A program made the position numbers and the translations under genes. Below are positions 1-7,609 of a DNA stretch of 33,324 bases, piece after piece (position 1 is the stretch's first letter; each line of letters opens with the position of its first letter). The stretch is from positions 1-33,324 of the forward strand of contig JBPCOB010000132.1 in the NCBI GenBank assembly GCA_051000715.1. Reading direction: 5' to 3'. The notes under the pieces are model-generated. The model did no database searches, had not been told where the DNA came from, and worked only from the letters and a program-made list of their open reading frames with translations. The stretch is from JBPCOB01 sp051000715. Its GTDB lineage: Bacteria; Actinomycetota; Actinomycetes; JALYNC01.

Positions 1-1227
1 GCGGTGGACGTGCTGACGATGAGCGCGACGCCGATTCCCCGCACCTTGGAGATGTCGATCAGCGGCATCCGCGAGATGTCGACGATCCTGACCCCACCCG
101 AGGAGCGGCACCCGGTTCTCACCTTCGTCGGGGCATACGACGAGCGGCAGATCGCCGCCGCGATCCGCCGCGAGCTGCTGCGCGAAGGACAGGTGTTCTA
201 CGTCCACAACCGCGTCGAGTCGATCGACCGGGTGGCCAGGCGGCTTGCAGCGCTGGTGCCCGAGGCCCGGATCGGTACCGCGCACGGCCAGCTCGACGAG
301 GACCGCCTCGAGTCGATCATGGTGAAGTTCTGGGAGAAGGAGTACGACGTCCTCGTCTGCACGACGATCGTCGAGAGCGGCCTCGACATCGCCAACGCCA
401 ACACGCTGGTCGTCGAGCGGGCCGACCTGCTCGGCCTCTCCCAGCTGCACCAGCTGCGCGGCTGGGTCGGCCGGGGACGCGAGCGCGCCTACTCCTACTT
501 CCTCTATCCGCCGGAGAAGCCGCTCACCGAGACAGCCCACGACCGGCTGGTCACGATCGCCTCCAACTCCGAGCTCGGCGCCGGCATGGCGGTCGCCATG
601 AAGGACCTCGAGATCCGCGGCGCCGGCAACCTGCTCGGTGGCGAGCAGTCCGGGCACATCGCCGCGATTGGCTTCGACCTCTATGTGCGCCTCGTCGGTG
701 AGGCGGTCGCCGACTTCAAGGGCGAGACGACCGAGCCGGTGGCCGAGGTCAAGGTCGACCTGCTGGTCGATGCCAACCTGCCGCACGACTACATCCCCGG
801 TGAGCGGCTGCGGCTGGCGGCCTACGCCCGAATCGCGGCCGCGGCCGACGACGACGGGGTCGAAGCCGTCCGGGCCGAGCTGCTGGACCGGTACGGCGCG
901 CTTCCCCTCCCGGTGGAGAACCTGCTGGCCGTCGCCGCCTTCCGGGGCTACGCCCGCCGCTACGGCCTTACCGACGTCTCGATGCAGGGGGGCTACGTGC
1001 GGTTCGCGCCGTTGGAGCTCCGCGAGTCGCAGGCCCTGCGGCTATCCCGGCTGTATCCGCGCTCGGTCGTCAAAGCGGCCGGGCGGACCGCGCTGGTGCC
1101 CAAGCCGACCACCGCGCGGATGGGTGGTGCTCCACTGCGGGACACCGACCTGCTCGGCTGGTGCCGTGATGTGCTTCAAGCCGTTCTCGGTGACCCGGAA
1201 GCCCTCCTCCGGCCAGCGGCCGGATGA
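1..1227 (+). CDS. mfd: Transcription-repair coupling factor Mfd, C-terminal part (5' end cut by window)
   Basis: This is the last 408 residues of Mfd, the SF2 translocase that removes stalled RNA polymerase from DNA lesions and recruits UvrA. The reading frame is open from base 1, so the start lies outside the window; the full protein is normally about 1,150-1,200 residues. Visible are SF2 motif III (MSATPIPRTL, residues 7-16), motif V (TTIVESGLDIANANT) and a motif VI region, followed by the LEIRGAGNLLGGEQSGHI block typical of Mfd/RecG and then the C-terminal regulatory domain. Motif VI reads QLRGWVGRG where the family has QLRGRVGR; the Trp codon is at 463-465. The next gene starts 30 bases downstream. 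The assignment is secure; only the effect of the Trp change is unclear. Confidence 0.96.
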   Translation, partial: AVDVLTMSATPIPRTLEMSISGIREMSTILTPPEERHPVLTFVGAYDERQIAAAIRRELLREGQVFYVHNRVESIDRVARRLAALVPEARIGTAHGQLDEDRLESIMVKFWEKEYDVLVCTTIVESGLDIANANTLVVERADLLGLSQLHQLRGWVGRGRERAYSYFLYPPEKPLTETAHDRLVTIASNSELGAGMAVAMKDLEIRGAGNLLGGEQSGHIAAIGFDLYVRLVGEAVADFKGETTEPVAEVKVDLLVDANLPHDYIPGERLRLAAYARIAAAADDDGVEAVRAELLDRYGALPLPVENLLAVAAFRGYARRYGLTDVSMQGGYVRFAPLELRESQALRLSRLYPRSVVKAAGRTALVPKPTTARMGGAPLRDTDLLGWCRDVLQAVLGDPEALLRPAAG

Positions 1228-1257
1228 CCAACGATGTTCTCAGACGGAAGGACTACC

Positions 1258-2307
1258 GTGACCATCTCGCGACGGACCAGGCTCGGCGTAACGGCGCTTG
1301 CCGGCATGCTGGTGCTGACCGGCTGCGGCGACAGAGCGCCCGGTGCCGCGGCGTTCGTCGGCCAGACCCGGATCACCGTCGCTGCGCTGACTGATCGGGT
1401 GGACCGGTCGCTGGCCGACCCCCAGGCCAAGTCAAAGCTCGGTGCCGACCGGGCGGCGTTCGAACGGCGGCAGCTCGGCCAGCTGATCGACCACGAGATC
1501 ATCGCCGTTGCGGCCAAGGACCAGAAAGTGACGGTGACCGAGGGCCAGGTCGACCAGCGGATCGCCCAGTACGCGCAGCAGGCCGGCGGGAGGAAGCAGC
1601 TGGACCAGCAGGCGGCGCAGAACGGCATCTCGCCGCGCGACATCCGCGGGTTCGTGCGCGACCTGGTGCTGACCGACGCGATCGGCGACAAGCTGGTCGC
1701 CAACCAGCCGGTGCCCGAGGCACAGCTGCGCTCGCTCTACGACATGAACCGCGACCAGTACGACCAGGTCCGCTCGGCGCACATCCTGGTCAAGGACAAG
1801 CCGACGGCGGACCGCATTCTGGCGACCGTCAAGGCCAACCCGTCGACCTTTGCCGACCAGGCCCGCCGCTTCTCGATCGATCCAGGCAGCAAGGACAAGG
1901 GCGGCGAGCTGCCGTTCACCGGCCGCGGTGGCTTCGTGAAGCCCTTCTCCGACGCCATCTTCGCCGCCAAGCCGGGAGCGTTCGTGGAGGTGAAGAGCGA
2001 GTTCGGCTACCACGTGATCCACGTGCTCGAGCGGCGTACGACCACGCTGGCGCAAGCCACGCCCGATCTGCGCCGGCAGGCGCTGCGTGAGGTGCGCACG
2101 GCGCGGGTGCAGAAGCTGCTCATCGACACCGGCAGGCGCTTGAAGATCAAGGTGAGCCCCAGGTTCGGTACGTGGAACCCTAAGACCGGCCAGGTCGACG
2201 CCCCGACCAACCAGCTCTCCAGCCCGGCGAGCAGCGGCGGGGCCACCCCCAGCGGCGGATCCAGCCCCGGCGGAGACCAGCAACCGTCCGCGTCGCCGGC
2301 CGGGTGA
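1258..2307 (+). CDS. SurA/PrsA-like lipoprotein with PPIC-type (parvulin) peptidyl-prolyl isomerase domain
   Basis: This is a predicted cell-envelope foldase of 349 residues. I chose the GTG at 1258 because GGAAGG at 1246-1251 lies 6 bases before it and because it gives a compact lipoprotein signal: basic RRTR, a hydrophobic stretch and the lipobox LTGC with the lipidated Cys at residue 23. An in-frame ATG at 1234 is the alternative. A SurA_N-like helical region covers about residues 35-160. A rotamase domain follows at about 170-260 (SAHILVKDK, GELPFTGRGG, FGYHVIHVLERR). The C-terminus is a Ser/Gly/Pro-rich low-complexity tail. Its stop overlaps the start of mazG by 4 bases, so the two are probably cotranslated. 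The family helps extracytoplasmic proteins fold; the clients here are unknown. Confidence 0.9.
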   Translation: MTISRRTRLGVTALAGMLVLTGCGDRAPGAAAFVGQTRITVAALTDRVDRSLADPQAKSKLGADRAAFERRQLGQLIDHEIIAVAAKDQKVTVTEGQVDQRIAQYAQQAGGRKQLDQQAAQNGISPRDIRGFVRDLVLTDAIGDKLVANQPVPEAQLRSLYDMNRDQYDQVRSAHILVKDKPTADRILATVKANPSTFADQARRFSIDPGSKDKGGELPFTGRGGFVKPFSDAIFAAKPGAFVEVKSEFGYHVIHVLERRTTTLAQATPDLRRQALREVRTARVQKLLIDTGRRLKIKVSPRFGTWNPKTGQVDAPTNQLSSPASSGGATPSGGSSPGGDQQPSASPAG

Positions 2308-3509
2308 GCTCGACCGACCGGCTCGTGCTCGTCACCGGCAGCTCCCGGGTCGCACCGGGGCTGCTCAGCTGGTCGGCCTGGCAGGAGCTGCACACCGGAC
2401 ACGTCTGCGTCGGAGACCCCGATCACCCTTGGCTCCCCGCCCTCGCCGCGGCCGATGTGACGGTCGAGGTGCTGGGCGCTGACAACGGGTGGCCCGAGCT
2501 CGCCGCGCGGTTCCGATCCCGGGCGGCGGATGGCCGGACCGCGGTCTGGGTCGCCGGCCCGACCGGCGACGGGGCGTTCACCGCCGAGCTCCGCCGGCTC
2601 GTCAGGACGGAGACTGCCGCCGGTGGAGTGGTCGAGCTCGAGGTGATATCCGGGTCCTACGACCTCCCCGGCGCCCGGCTGCTGGACGTAGTGGCAACGA
2701 TGGACCGGCTCCGCTCGCCCGGGGGCTGTCCCTGGGACGCCGAGCAGTCCCACGAGTCGCTGGCGCCGTACCTGCTCGAGGAGGCCTACGAGGCCGTCGA
2801 CGCGATCGAGCGCGGCGACCTGGCCGGCCTGCGGGACGAGCTCGGCGACGTTCTCCTGCAGGTGGCGTTCCACTCGCGGCTGGCCGAGGAACGCCAGGAA
2901 ACCGGCTGGACCATCGACGACGTCGCGGCCGGCCTGGTGGACAAGCTGGTCCGCCGCCATCCGCACGTGTTCGCCGGCCGGAAGGTCGCCGGCGTGCCCG
3001 ACGTGTTGGCGAACTGGGAGGCCATCAAGGCCGCCGAGGGACGTACGTCGGCAACCGAGGGCGTCCCGCTCGGGGCGCCGGCGCTCGCGCTCGCCGCCAA
3101 GCTGCAGCAACGCGCTTCCTCGGCCGGGCTGCCGCCGCTCCTGATGACCGGAGTGGCGGCCGCGGAGACGCTGCCGCGGGCGGTGGCCGCGGCGGCCGCA
3201 GCGCTGGCCGACGATTCGAGCGGTCGGGTGGAGGGCATCGGCGAGCTGCTCTTCGCGGCCGTCGCGCTGGCCCGCTTCCACGACGTTGATCCCGAGGCGG
3301 CGCTGCGGGGCACCGCCCGCCGCTTTCGGGACCGGCTGGCGGCGGTGGAGCGGTCGGCCGGGCAGGTCACCACGGGCCTAGGGGATCTCGACGCGATGGG
3401 CTGGCAGCAGCGCTGGTCGGCCGCCTCGGACTACGAGCTCGTCGCCACCTTGGACGAGCCCTCCGACGACGAGCTGCTCGCCGGCGAAGCCGGTCCGTCC
3501 AGCCGCTAG
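2304..3509 (+). CDS. mazG: Nucleoside triphosphate pyrophosphohydrolase MazG
   Basis: MazG hydrolyses (d)NTPs to (d)NMP and pyrophosphate, removing damaged nucleotides and, in some bacteria, lowering ppGpp. The 401-residue protein has a poorly conserved N-terminal domain of about 125 residues, as in other actinobacterial MazG proteins, followed by the MazG domain at about 129-240. The metal-binding pattern is clear: E159, E160 and E163 (LLEEAYE), then E179 and D182 (DELGD). The leading motif MDRLRSPGGCPWDAEQSH is also typical. The GTG start overlaps the upstream lipoprotein stop (GTGA). After about residue 250 the sequence is Ala-rich and less conserved. Position between mfd and eno matches the M. 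tuberculosis order. Confidence 0.95.
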   Translation: MSSTDRLVLVTGSSRVAPGLLSWSAWQELHTGHVCVGDPDHPWLPALAAADVTVEVLGADNGWPELAARFRSRAADGRTAVWVAGPTGDGAFTAELRRLVRTETAAGGVVELEVISGSYDLPGARLLDVVATMDRLRSPGGCPWDAEQSHESLAPYLLEEAYEAVDAIERGDLAGLRDELGDVLLQVAFHSRLAEERQETGWTIDDVAAGLVDKLVRRHPHVFAGRKVAGVPDVLANWEAIKAAEGRTSATEGVPLGAPALALAAKLQQRASSAGLPPLLMTGVAAAETLPRAVAAAAAALADDSSGRVEGIGELLFAAVALARFHDVDPEAALRGTARRFRDRLAAVERSAGQVTTGLGDLDAMGWQQRWSAASDYELVATLDEPSDDELLAGEAGPSSR

Positions 3510-3529
3510 CCGTCGCCCCCGCCGGGGTC

Positions 3530-3562
3530 TAGCCTGCGTCCGACGGCACGGGGGTCGTGCCG
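3530..3562 (+). promoter_or_regulatory. Likely promoter (-10) and leader hairpin before the secreted barrel protein
   Basis: TAGCCT at 3530-3535 fits the actinobacterial -10 pattern TANNNT. Just downstream, at the expected transcript start, is a perfect 7-bp inverted repeat, CGGCACG (3544-3550) with CGTGCCG (3556-3562), around a 5-base loop. There is no T-run after it, so it looks more like a leader stem or an operator than a terminator. A strong G-rich ribosome site follows at 3571-3576. Confidence 0.4.
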
Positions 3563-3582
3563 CATTCCGTAGGGGGGACTGC

Positions 3583-4110
3583 ATGAAGGTACGACTGTGG
3601 GCGGCGACGGGGGCCGCGACCCTGGTTGCCGGCGGCTTGCTGACCGCGGGACTGGGCAGCGCGACGGCCTCCTCCGGGTCCCAGCAGGGGTGGCGGACGG
3701 CGGCGGGTGGCTCGGCTTCGGCCGCGGTGTCATCGGACATCAGCACGGCCAAGACGATCCAAATCGTCGCCCACCAGGATGCGTTCCGGTTGGTCAACGT
3801 CAACTCCAAGAACTTCGGCCCGGGCGACTACTTCGTCTTTGAGGAGACCCTGCATAACCGGGCCACCGGGCGCGTGATCGGCCACGACTCGGTGCAGTGC
3901 ACGGCGAACTTCACGACGTTCAGGTGCGAGGCAACCTTCTTCATCACCGGCAGGGGGAACGTCGAGATCGCCGGTGCCACCACCCAGTACGGCAAGCAGC
4001 TGTACGCGGTGACCGGCGGCACCGAGAACTTCCAGAACGTTCGGGGCCAACTGCGGGTCGGCGGCGGGTCGGGGGACAACACCAACCTGACCCTCGAGCT
4101 GCTCCCGTAA
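3583..4110 (+). CDS. Secreted protein with allene-oxide-cyclase/dirigent-like barrel domain
   Basis: This is a 175-residue protein with a Sec signal peptide (MKVRLWAATGAATLVAGGLLTAG, cleavage probably after ATA near residue 29). The mature part resembles the allene oxide cyclase barrel-like (dirigent-like) proteins found in actinobacteria. Matching features are a strand beginning TIQIVAHQD, a GDYFVFEETLHN segment, a Cys pair (VQCTANFTTFRCEATF), GRGNVEIAG, and the closing YAVTGGTENFQNVRGQL. Plant relatives guide cyclisation or coupling; the role of bacterial members is unknown, so I do not name a reaction. The ATG has AGGGGGG about 6 bases upstream. It lies between mazG and eno, where M. tuberculosis has lpqU, and seems to be transcribed separately. 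Confidence 0.8.
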   Translation: MKVRLWAATGAATLVAGGLLTAGLGSATASSGSQQGWRTAAGGSASAAVSSDISTAKTIQIVAHQDAFRLVNVNSKNFGPGDYFVFEETLHNRATGRVIGHDSVQCTANFTTFRCEATFFITGRGNVEIAGATTQYGKQLYAVTGGTENFQNVRGQLRVGGGSGDNTNLTLELLP

Positions 4111-4184
4111 CGGAGCAGCCCGCGCTCCAGCGGCATTTCGCCGCGCCGTGGAGAATCTTGGGTGGTCGCGCGGCGCTCGGTCGA

Positions 4185-4190
4185 TAGGCT
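4185..4190 (+). promoter_or_regulatory. Candidate -10 element of the eno promoter
   Basis: TAGGCT lies about 58 bases before the eno start in the 137-base gap after the barrel gene. It matches the TANNNT -10 consensus, and the same hexamer occurs before metB. No good -35 box is seen at 16-18 bases. Confidence 0.35.
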
Positions 4191-4247
4191 CGCAGCCGCC
4201 GACGCTGGCCGACGACCAGCGTTCCCCGGCCGGATGAAGGAGCCACC

Positions 4248-5543
4248 GTGCCGTCCATCGACGCGATCGGCGCTCGCGAGATTCTCGACTCCCGCGGCAA
4301 CCCCACCATCGAGGTCGAGGTCGCGCTCGATGACGGGACGCTGGGCCGGGCGGCGGTGCCCAGCGGCGCCTCCACCGGCGCCTTCGAGGCGGTCGAGCTG
4401 CGCGACGGCGACTCCCGGTACGGCGGCAAGGGGGTCACCGGGGCGGTGACCGCGGTGCTTGACGACATCGGCCCCGAGCTGGCCGGTTACGAGGCGACCG
4501 AGCAGCGCCTGGTCGACCAGGCGCTGCTGGACCTCGACGGCACTCCGGACAAGTCCCGGCTCGGGGCCAACGCCGTACTCGGGGTGTCGCTGGCGGTGGC
4601 CCGCGCGGCGGCGGAGTCGGTGGGACTGCCGCTGTTCCGCTACCTGGGCGGCCCCAACGCGCACGTGCTGCCGGTGCCGATGCTCAACGTGCTCAACGGG
4701 GGGGCGCACGCCGACACCAACGTCGACGTGCAGGAGTTCATGATCGCACCGATCGGCGCGGCCACCTTCGCCGAGGCGCTGCGGTGGGGCGCGGAGACCT
4801 ACCACGCGCTGAAGGCGGTGCTGAAGGGCCGCGGGCTCACGACCAGCGTGGGAGATGAGGGCGGTTTTGCGCCCAGCCTGGAGCGCAACCGGGACGCGCT
4901 GGACCTGCTGGTAGAGGCGATCGGCAAGGCGGGATACGCGCCGGGCAGCGACATCGCGCTCGCGCTGGACGTGGCCGCCACCGAGTTCTACGACGCCGGC
5001 AGCTCGGCGTACCGGTTCGAGGGGACGCCGCGCAGCGCCGAGGAGATGGCTGACTACTACGAGGAACTGATCGGTGCCTATCCGATCGTCTCGCTCGAGG
5101 ACCCGCTCGCCGAGGACGACTGGCACGGCTGGTCGCGGCTCACGGCGCTGCTCGGAAGCCGGGTCCAGGTCGTCGGCGACGACCTGTTCGTCACCAACCC
5201 CGAGCGGCTGGTGCGTGGCATCTCCACCGGCGCGGCGAATGCGCTGCTGGTGAAGCTCAACCAGATCGGCACGCTCACCGAGACCCTGGACGCCGTCAGC
5301 CTGGCGCACCGCTCCGGTTATCGGTGCATGTTGAGCCACCGGTCGGGCGAGACCGAGGACACCACGATCGCCGACCTCGCCGTGGCGATCGACTGCGGGC
5401 AGATCAAGACCGGTGCCCCGGCCCGCTCGGAGCGGGTCGCGAAGTACAACCAGCTGTTGCGGATCGAGGAGGAGCTCGCCGACGCCGCGCGTTACGCCGG
5501 CGCCACCGCATTCCCCCGGTTCGCCTCGACGGAGCAGGCCTGA
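4248..5543 (+). CDS. eno: Enolase (phosphopyruvate hydratase)
   Basis: Enolase converts 2-phosphoglycerate to phosphoenolpyruvate in glycolysis; it is cytosolic and Mg2+-dependent. The 431-residue length is standard. The GTG start has AAGGAG a few bases upstream and gives the classic N-terminus, including the AREILDSRGNPT motif. Also visible are the substrate loop SGASTGAFEAVELRD, the metal ligand in LALDVAATEF, SLEDPLAEDDW, GDDLFVTNP, the catalytic Lys at about 336 (LLVKLNQIGT) and the SHRSGETEDTTIADLAV loop (H364). The C-terminal GQIKTGAPARSERVAKYNQLLRIEEEL signature is intact. The next gene begins 2 bases after the stop. Confidence 0.98.
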   Translation: MPSIDAIGAREILDSRGNPTIEVEVALDDGTLGRAAVPSGASTGAFEAVELRDGDSRYGGKGVTGAVTAVLDDIGPELAGYEATEQRLVDQALLDLDGTPDKSRLGANAVLGVSLAVARAAAESVGLPLFRYLGGPNAHVLPVPMLNVLNGGAHADTNVDVQEFMIAPIGAATFAEALRWGAETYHALKAVLKGRGLTTSVGDEGGFAPSLERNRDALDLLVEAIGKAGYAPGSDIALALDVAATEFYDAGSSAYRFEGTPRSAEEMADYYEELIGAYPIVSLEDPLAEDDWHGWSRLTALLGSRVQVVGDDLFVTNPERLVRGISTGAANALLVKLNQIGTLTETLDAVSLAHRSGYRCMLSHRSGETEDTTIADLAVAIDCGQIKTGAPARSERVAKYNQLLRIEEELADAARYAGATAFPRFASTEQA

Positions 5544-5545
5544 CG

Positions 5546-6106
5546 ATGCGGCTGCCTCGCCACCGCCGTACGCCGGCCCGCGGTCTGCGGCGAAGCGCCG
5601 GCGCGCGGCCGCTGGACAGGCGGCTGCCGGCGTCGGGCTCCCGCCGACCAACCGTCGGGCGGCGTGCGGTAGGTGCGCTGGCGGGGACGCGATCGCGCGG
5701 ACCGGAGCGCCTGGTGAGCCGACCCGGCCTCACCGGCCGGGCGGCAGTGCTGGCAGTCGCGCTCTGCGCGGTGGTTCTCACCCTCGCCTATCCACTGCGC
5801 GAGTACCTGTCCCAGCGCGGCGAGATCGCCAGCCTGGAAGCGCAGCAGAGGGCCGGTGCCCGGCAGGTGGCGGCGCTGGAGGCGACGAACCGGCGGTGGA
5901 CGGACCCGGAGTACGTGCGGTCGCAGGCCCGCTCGCGCTTGCACTTCGTGCTGCCGGGCGAGACTGGATACCTGGTGTTGCTGCCGCCCTCGGCACCGGC
6001 GTCTACCTCGCCGCTTGACGCCGCCGCGGCCTACTCGACCGGCCCCTGGTACGGCCGGTTGTGGTCGAGCGTCGAGGCGGCCGGACGGGCCCCCCGGCCG
6101 CGTTGA
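5546..6106 (+). CDS. ftsB: FtsB/DivIC-like septum formation initiator protein
   Basis: This is a single-pass (type II) divisome protein of 186 residues. The ATG start lies 2 bases after the enolase stop. The N-terminal 60 residues are Arg- and Pro-rich and presumably cytosolic. A membrane helix follows at about 65-84 (AAVLAVALCAVVLTLAYPL). A heptad-like segment comes next (YLSQRGEIASLEAQQRAGARQVAALEA), then the conserved DivIC tail around WTDPEYVRSQARSRLHFVLPGE. In this family the protein bridges FtsQ and FtsL and helps activate septal peptidoglycan synthesis. The basic N-terminal tail is much longer than in E. coli FtsB, as is common in actinobacteria. The stop overlaps the DUF501 start by one base (TGATG). 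Confidence 0.9.
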   Translation: MRLPRHRRTPARGLRRSAGARPLDRRLPASGSRRPTVGRRAVGALAGTRSRGPERLVSRPGLTGRAAVLAVALCAVVLTLAYPLREYLSQRGEIASLEAQQRAGARQVAALEATNRRWTDPEYVRSQARSRLHFVLPGETGYLVLLPPSAPASTSPLDAAAAYSTGPWYGRLWSSVEAAGRAPRPR

Positions 6107-6585
6107 TGGCCCCGGTCGACGTGCGTGCCGTCGCGGCACAGCTCGGCCGGACCCCACGGGGGCTTCGGGCCGTCGCGCACCGCTGCGACTGTGGGCTGCC
6201 GGACGTGGTGGAGACCGCTCCCCGACTAGCCGATGGCACGCCGTTCCCGACGCTGTACTACCTGACCTGCCCACGGGCGGCCGCCGCGGTTGGCCGGCTG
6301 GAGGCCGCCGGCCGGATGCGGGAGATGACAGAGCGGCTGGCCGCCGACCCGCTCCTGGCGAGGCAGTACGCCGCCGCGCACGCCGATTACCTCGCCCGGC
6401 GGGACGCCATCGAGGCGCTGCCCGGCGCCGGCAGCGCCGGCGGCATGCCGGACCGGGTCAAGTGCCTGCACGCGCTGGTCGCGCACGAGCTCGCCGTCCC
6501 CGGAGCCAACCCGCTGGGTCGGCAGGCGCTGGCCGAGCTCCCCGACTGGGGGGCCGCCGGCCGCTGCGTCCAAGTCGCCGGGTGA
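6106..6585 (+). CDS. DUF501 family protein
   Basis: This is a 159-residue cytosolic protein of DUF501, a family without a known function that usually sits between the FtsB-like gene and ppx in actinobacteria, as here. I chose the ATG at 6106 because it forms a TGATG overlap with ftsB; an upstream in-frame start would overlap ftsB for no gain. Typical features are VAHRCDCGLPDVVETAPRL, PFPTLYYLTCPRA, and the closing DRVKCLHALVAHELA with a GANPLGR segment. The conserved Cys and His residues (HRCDCG; KCLH) could bind a metal, but I cannot show this. Confidence 0.9.
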   Translation: MAPVDVRAVAAQLGRTPRGLRAVAHRCDCGLPDVVETAPRLADGTPFPTLYYLTCPRAAAAVGRLEAAGRMREMTERLAADPLLARQYAAAHADYLARRDAIEALPGAGSAGGMPDRVKCLHALVAHELAVPGANPLGRQALAELPDWGAAGRCVQVAG

Positions 6586-7496
6586 CCAGGGTCGCCGCGG
6601 TCGACTGCGGTACCAACTCGATCCGGCTGCTGGTCGCCGATCTCGAGGGCGACGCACGGACCGACGTCGTACGCCGGCTCGAGATCGTCCGGCTCGGCCA
6701 GGGGGTGGATCGCACCGGCCGGCTGGCTCCCGAGGCGCTGGAGCGCACCCGGGCGGCGATGCGGTCCTACGCCGCTGACATCGAGCGCACGGGCGCCGAG
6801 CGGGTCCGGCTGGTCGCGACCAGCGCGACTCGCGACGCGGTCAACCGGGAGGAGTTCGCGGCCGACGCGCAGGCCATTCTCGGCGTCGCCCCGGAGGTGG
6901 TGACCGGCGACGAGGAGTCGGCGCTGTCCTTCACCGGGGCGGTGCGCGCCCTCGGCGGGGGTTTGGAGGCGCCTTACCTCGTCGTCGACATCGGTGGCGG
7001 GTCGACCGAGTTCGTGCTCGGCGAGGCGACGGTGGCGAGCGCCTGCTCGGTCGACATCGGCTGCGTCCGGCTCACCGAGCGGCACCTCACCGCAGATCCA
7101 CCGACGCCGGAGTCGGTGGGGGCCGCGGTAGCCGACATCGACGCCGCGCTGTCCGTCGTGGGTGCGGAGGTCGACCTCCGCCGGGCCCGCACGCTGGTCG
7201 GGCTGGCCGGCTCGGTGACGACCGTCGCGGCGATCGTCCTGAAGCTGCCGGCGTACGACGCCGCTCGCATCCAGCACGCGCGCATCCCGGTAGAGGCTGT
7301 GCGGGAGGTCACCGACCGGCTGTTGACGATGAGCCACAGCGAGCGCGCCGCGCTCCCCGTGATGCACCCTGGTCGCGTTGACGTGATCGGCGCCGGCGCC
7401 CTCGTTCTGCGGACGGTCATGGAGCGGCTCGGCTGCCCCGACGTGGTCGTGAGCGAGTCCGACATCCTGGACGGTATCGCCTGGTCGCTGGCCTAA
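6582..7496 (+). CDS. ppx: Exopolyphosphatase / pppGpp phosphohydrolase, short (two-domain) form
   Basis: This is a member of the Ppx/GppA family (ASKHA fold), which releases phosphate from the end of polyphosphate or hydrolyses pppGpp. The 304-residue protein covers only the two actin-like domains, as in the short mycobacterial forms, and lacks the C-terminal helical domains of E. coli Ppx. Phosphate-binding motifs are clear: VAAVDCGTNSIRLLVAD at the N-terminus, VATSATRDAVNREEF, and VVDIGGGSTEFVLG. GLAGSVTTVAAI and the HPGRVDVIGAGALVL segment near the end also match. The GTG start overlaps the DUF501 stop (GTGA). Actinobacteria often carry a second ppx elsewhere, so the preferred substrate is uncertain. 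Confidence 0.93.
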   Translation: MTRVAAVDCGTNSIRLLVADLEGDARTDVVRRLEIVRLGQGVDRTGRLAPEALERTRAAMRSYAADIERTGAERVRLVATSATRDAVNREEFAADAQAILGVAPEVVTGDEESALSFTGAVRALGGGLEAPYLVVDIGGGSTEFVLGEATVASACSVDIGCVRLTERHLTADPPTPESVGAAVADIDAALSVVGAEVDLRRARTLVGLAGSVTTVAAIVLKLPAYDAARIQHARIPVEAVREVTDRLLTMSHSERAALPVMHPGRVDVIGAGALVLRTVMERLGCPDVVVSESDILDGIAWSLA

Positions 7497-7568
7497 CGCT
7501 GCTCGGGCGGGGCTGGTCGCGTTTCCTCCGGTGGCATTACTCGGCGTAGGCCGGCGGCATGGCAGAGT

Positions 7569-7594
7569 GACCGCCGCGGAGCTCGGGGGCGGTC
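7569..7594. repeat. Inverted repeat between ppx and the dienelactone hydrolase gene
   Basis: GACCGCC (7569-7575) is complementary to GGCGGTC (7588-7594) around a 12-base loop. It lies just before the hydrolase ribosome site (GGGAGG, 7595-7600). There is no T-run. It could be the end of the ppx transcript, a leader stem or an operator. Confidence 0.3.
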
Positions 7595-7609
7595 GGGAGG
7601 TCTTACATC

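Noticed and set aside
2007..3281. Minus-strand open frame of 424 codons across the lipoprotein and mazG genes
   Set aside because: It crosses two confident plus-strand genes, and its composition is typical of a shadow frame.
4113..4130. Terminator after the barrel-protein gene
   Set aside because: GGAGC and GCTCC can pair, but the stem is only 5 bp and no T-run follows.
3828..5651. Minus-strand open frame of 607 codons across eno
   Set aside because: It is the antisense shadow of enolase. It is Arg/Gly/Pro-rich with no recognisable domain, as expected at this GC content.
5856..6581. Long upstream extension of the ppx frame
   Set aside because: It covers ftsB and DUF501 in another frame. 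The ppx homology begins at the GTG at 6582, which overlaps the DUF501 stop.
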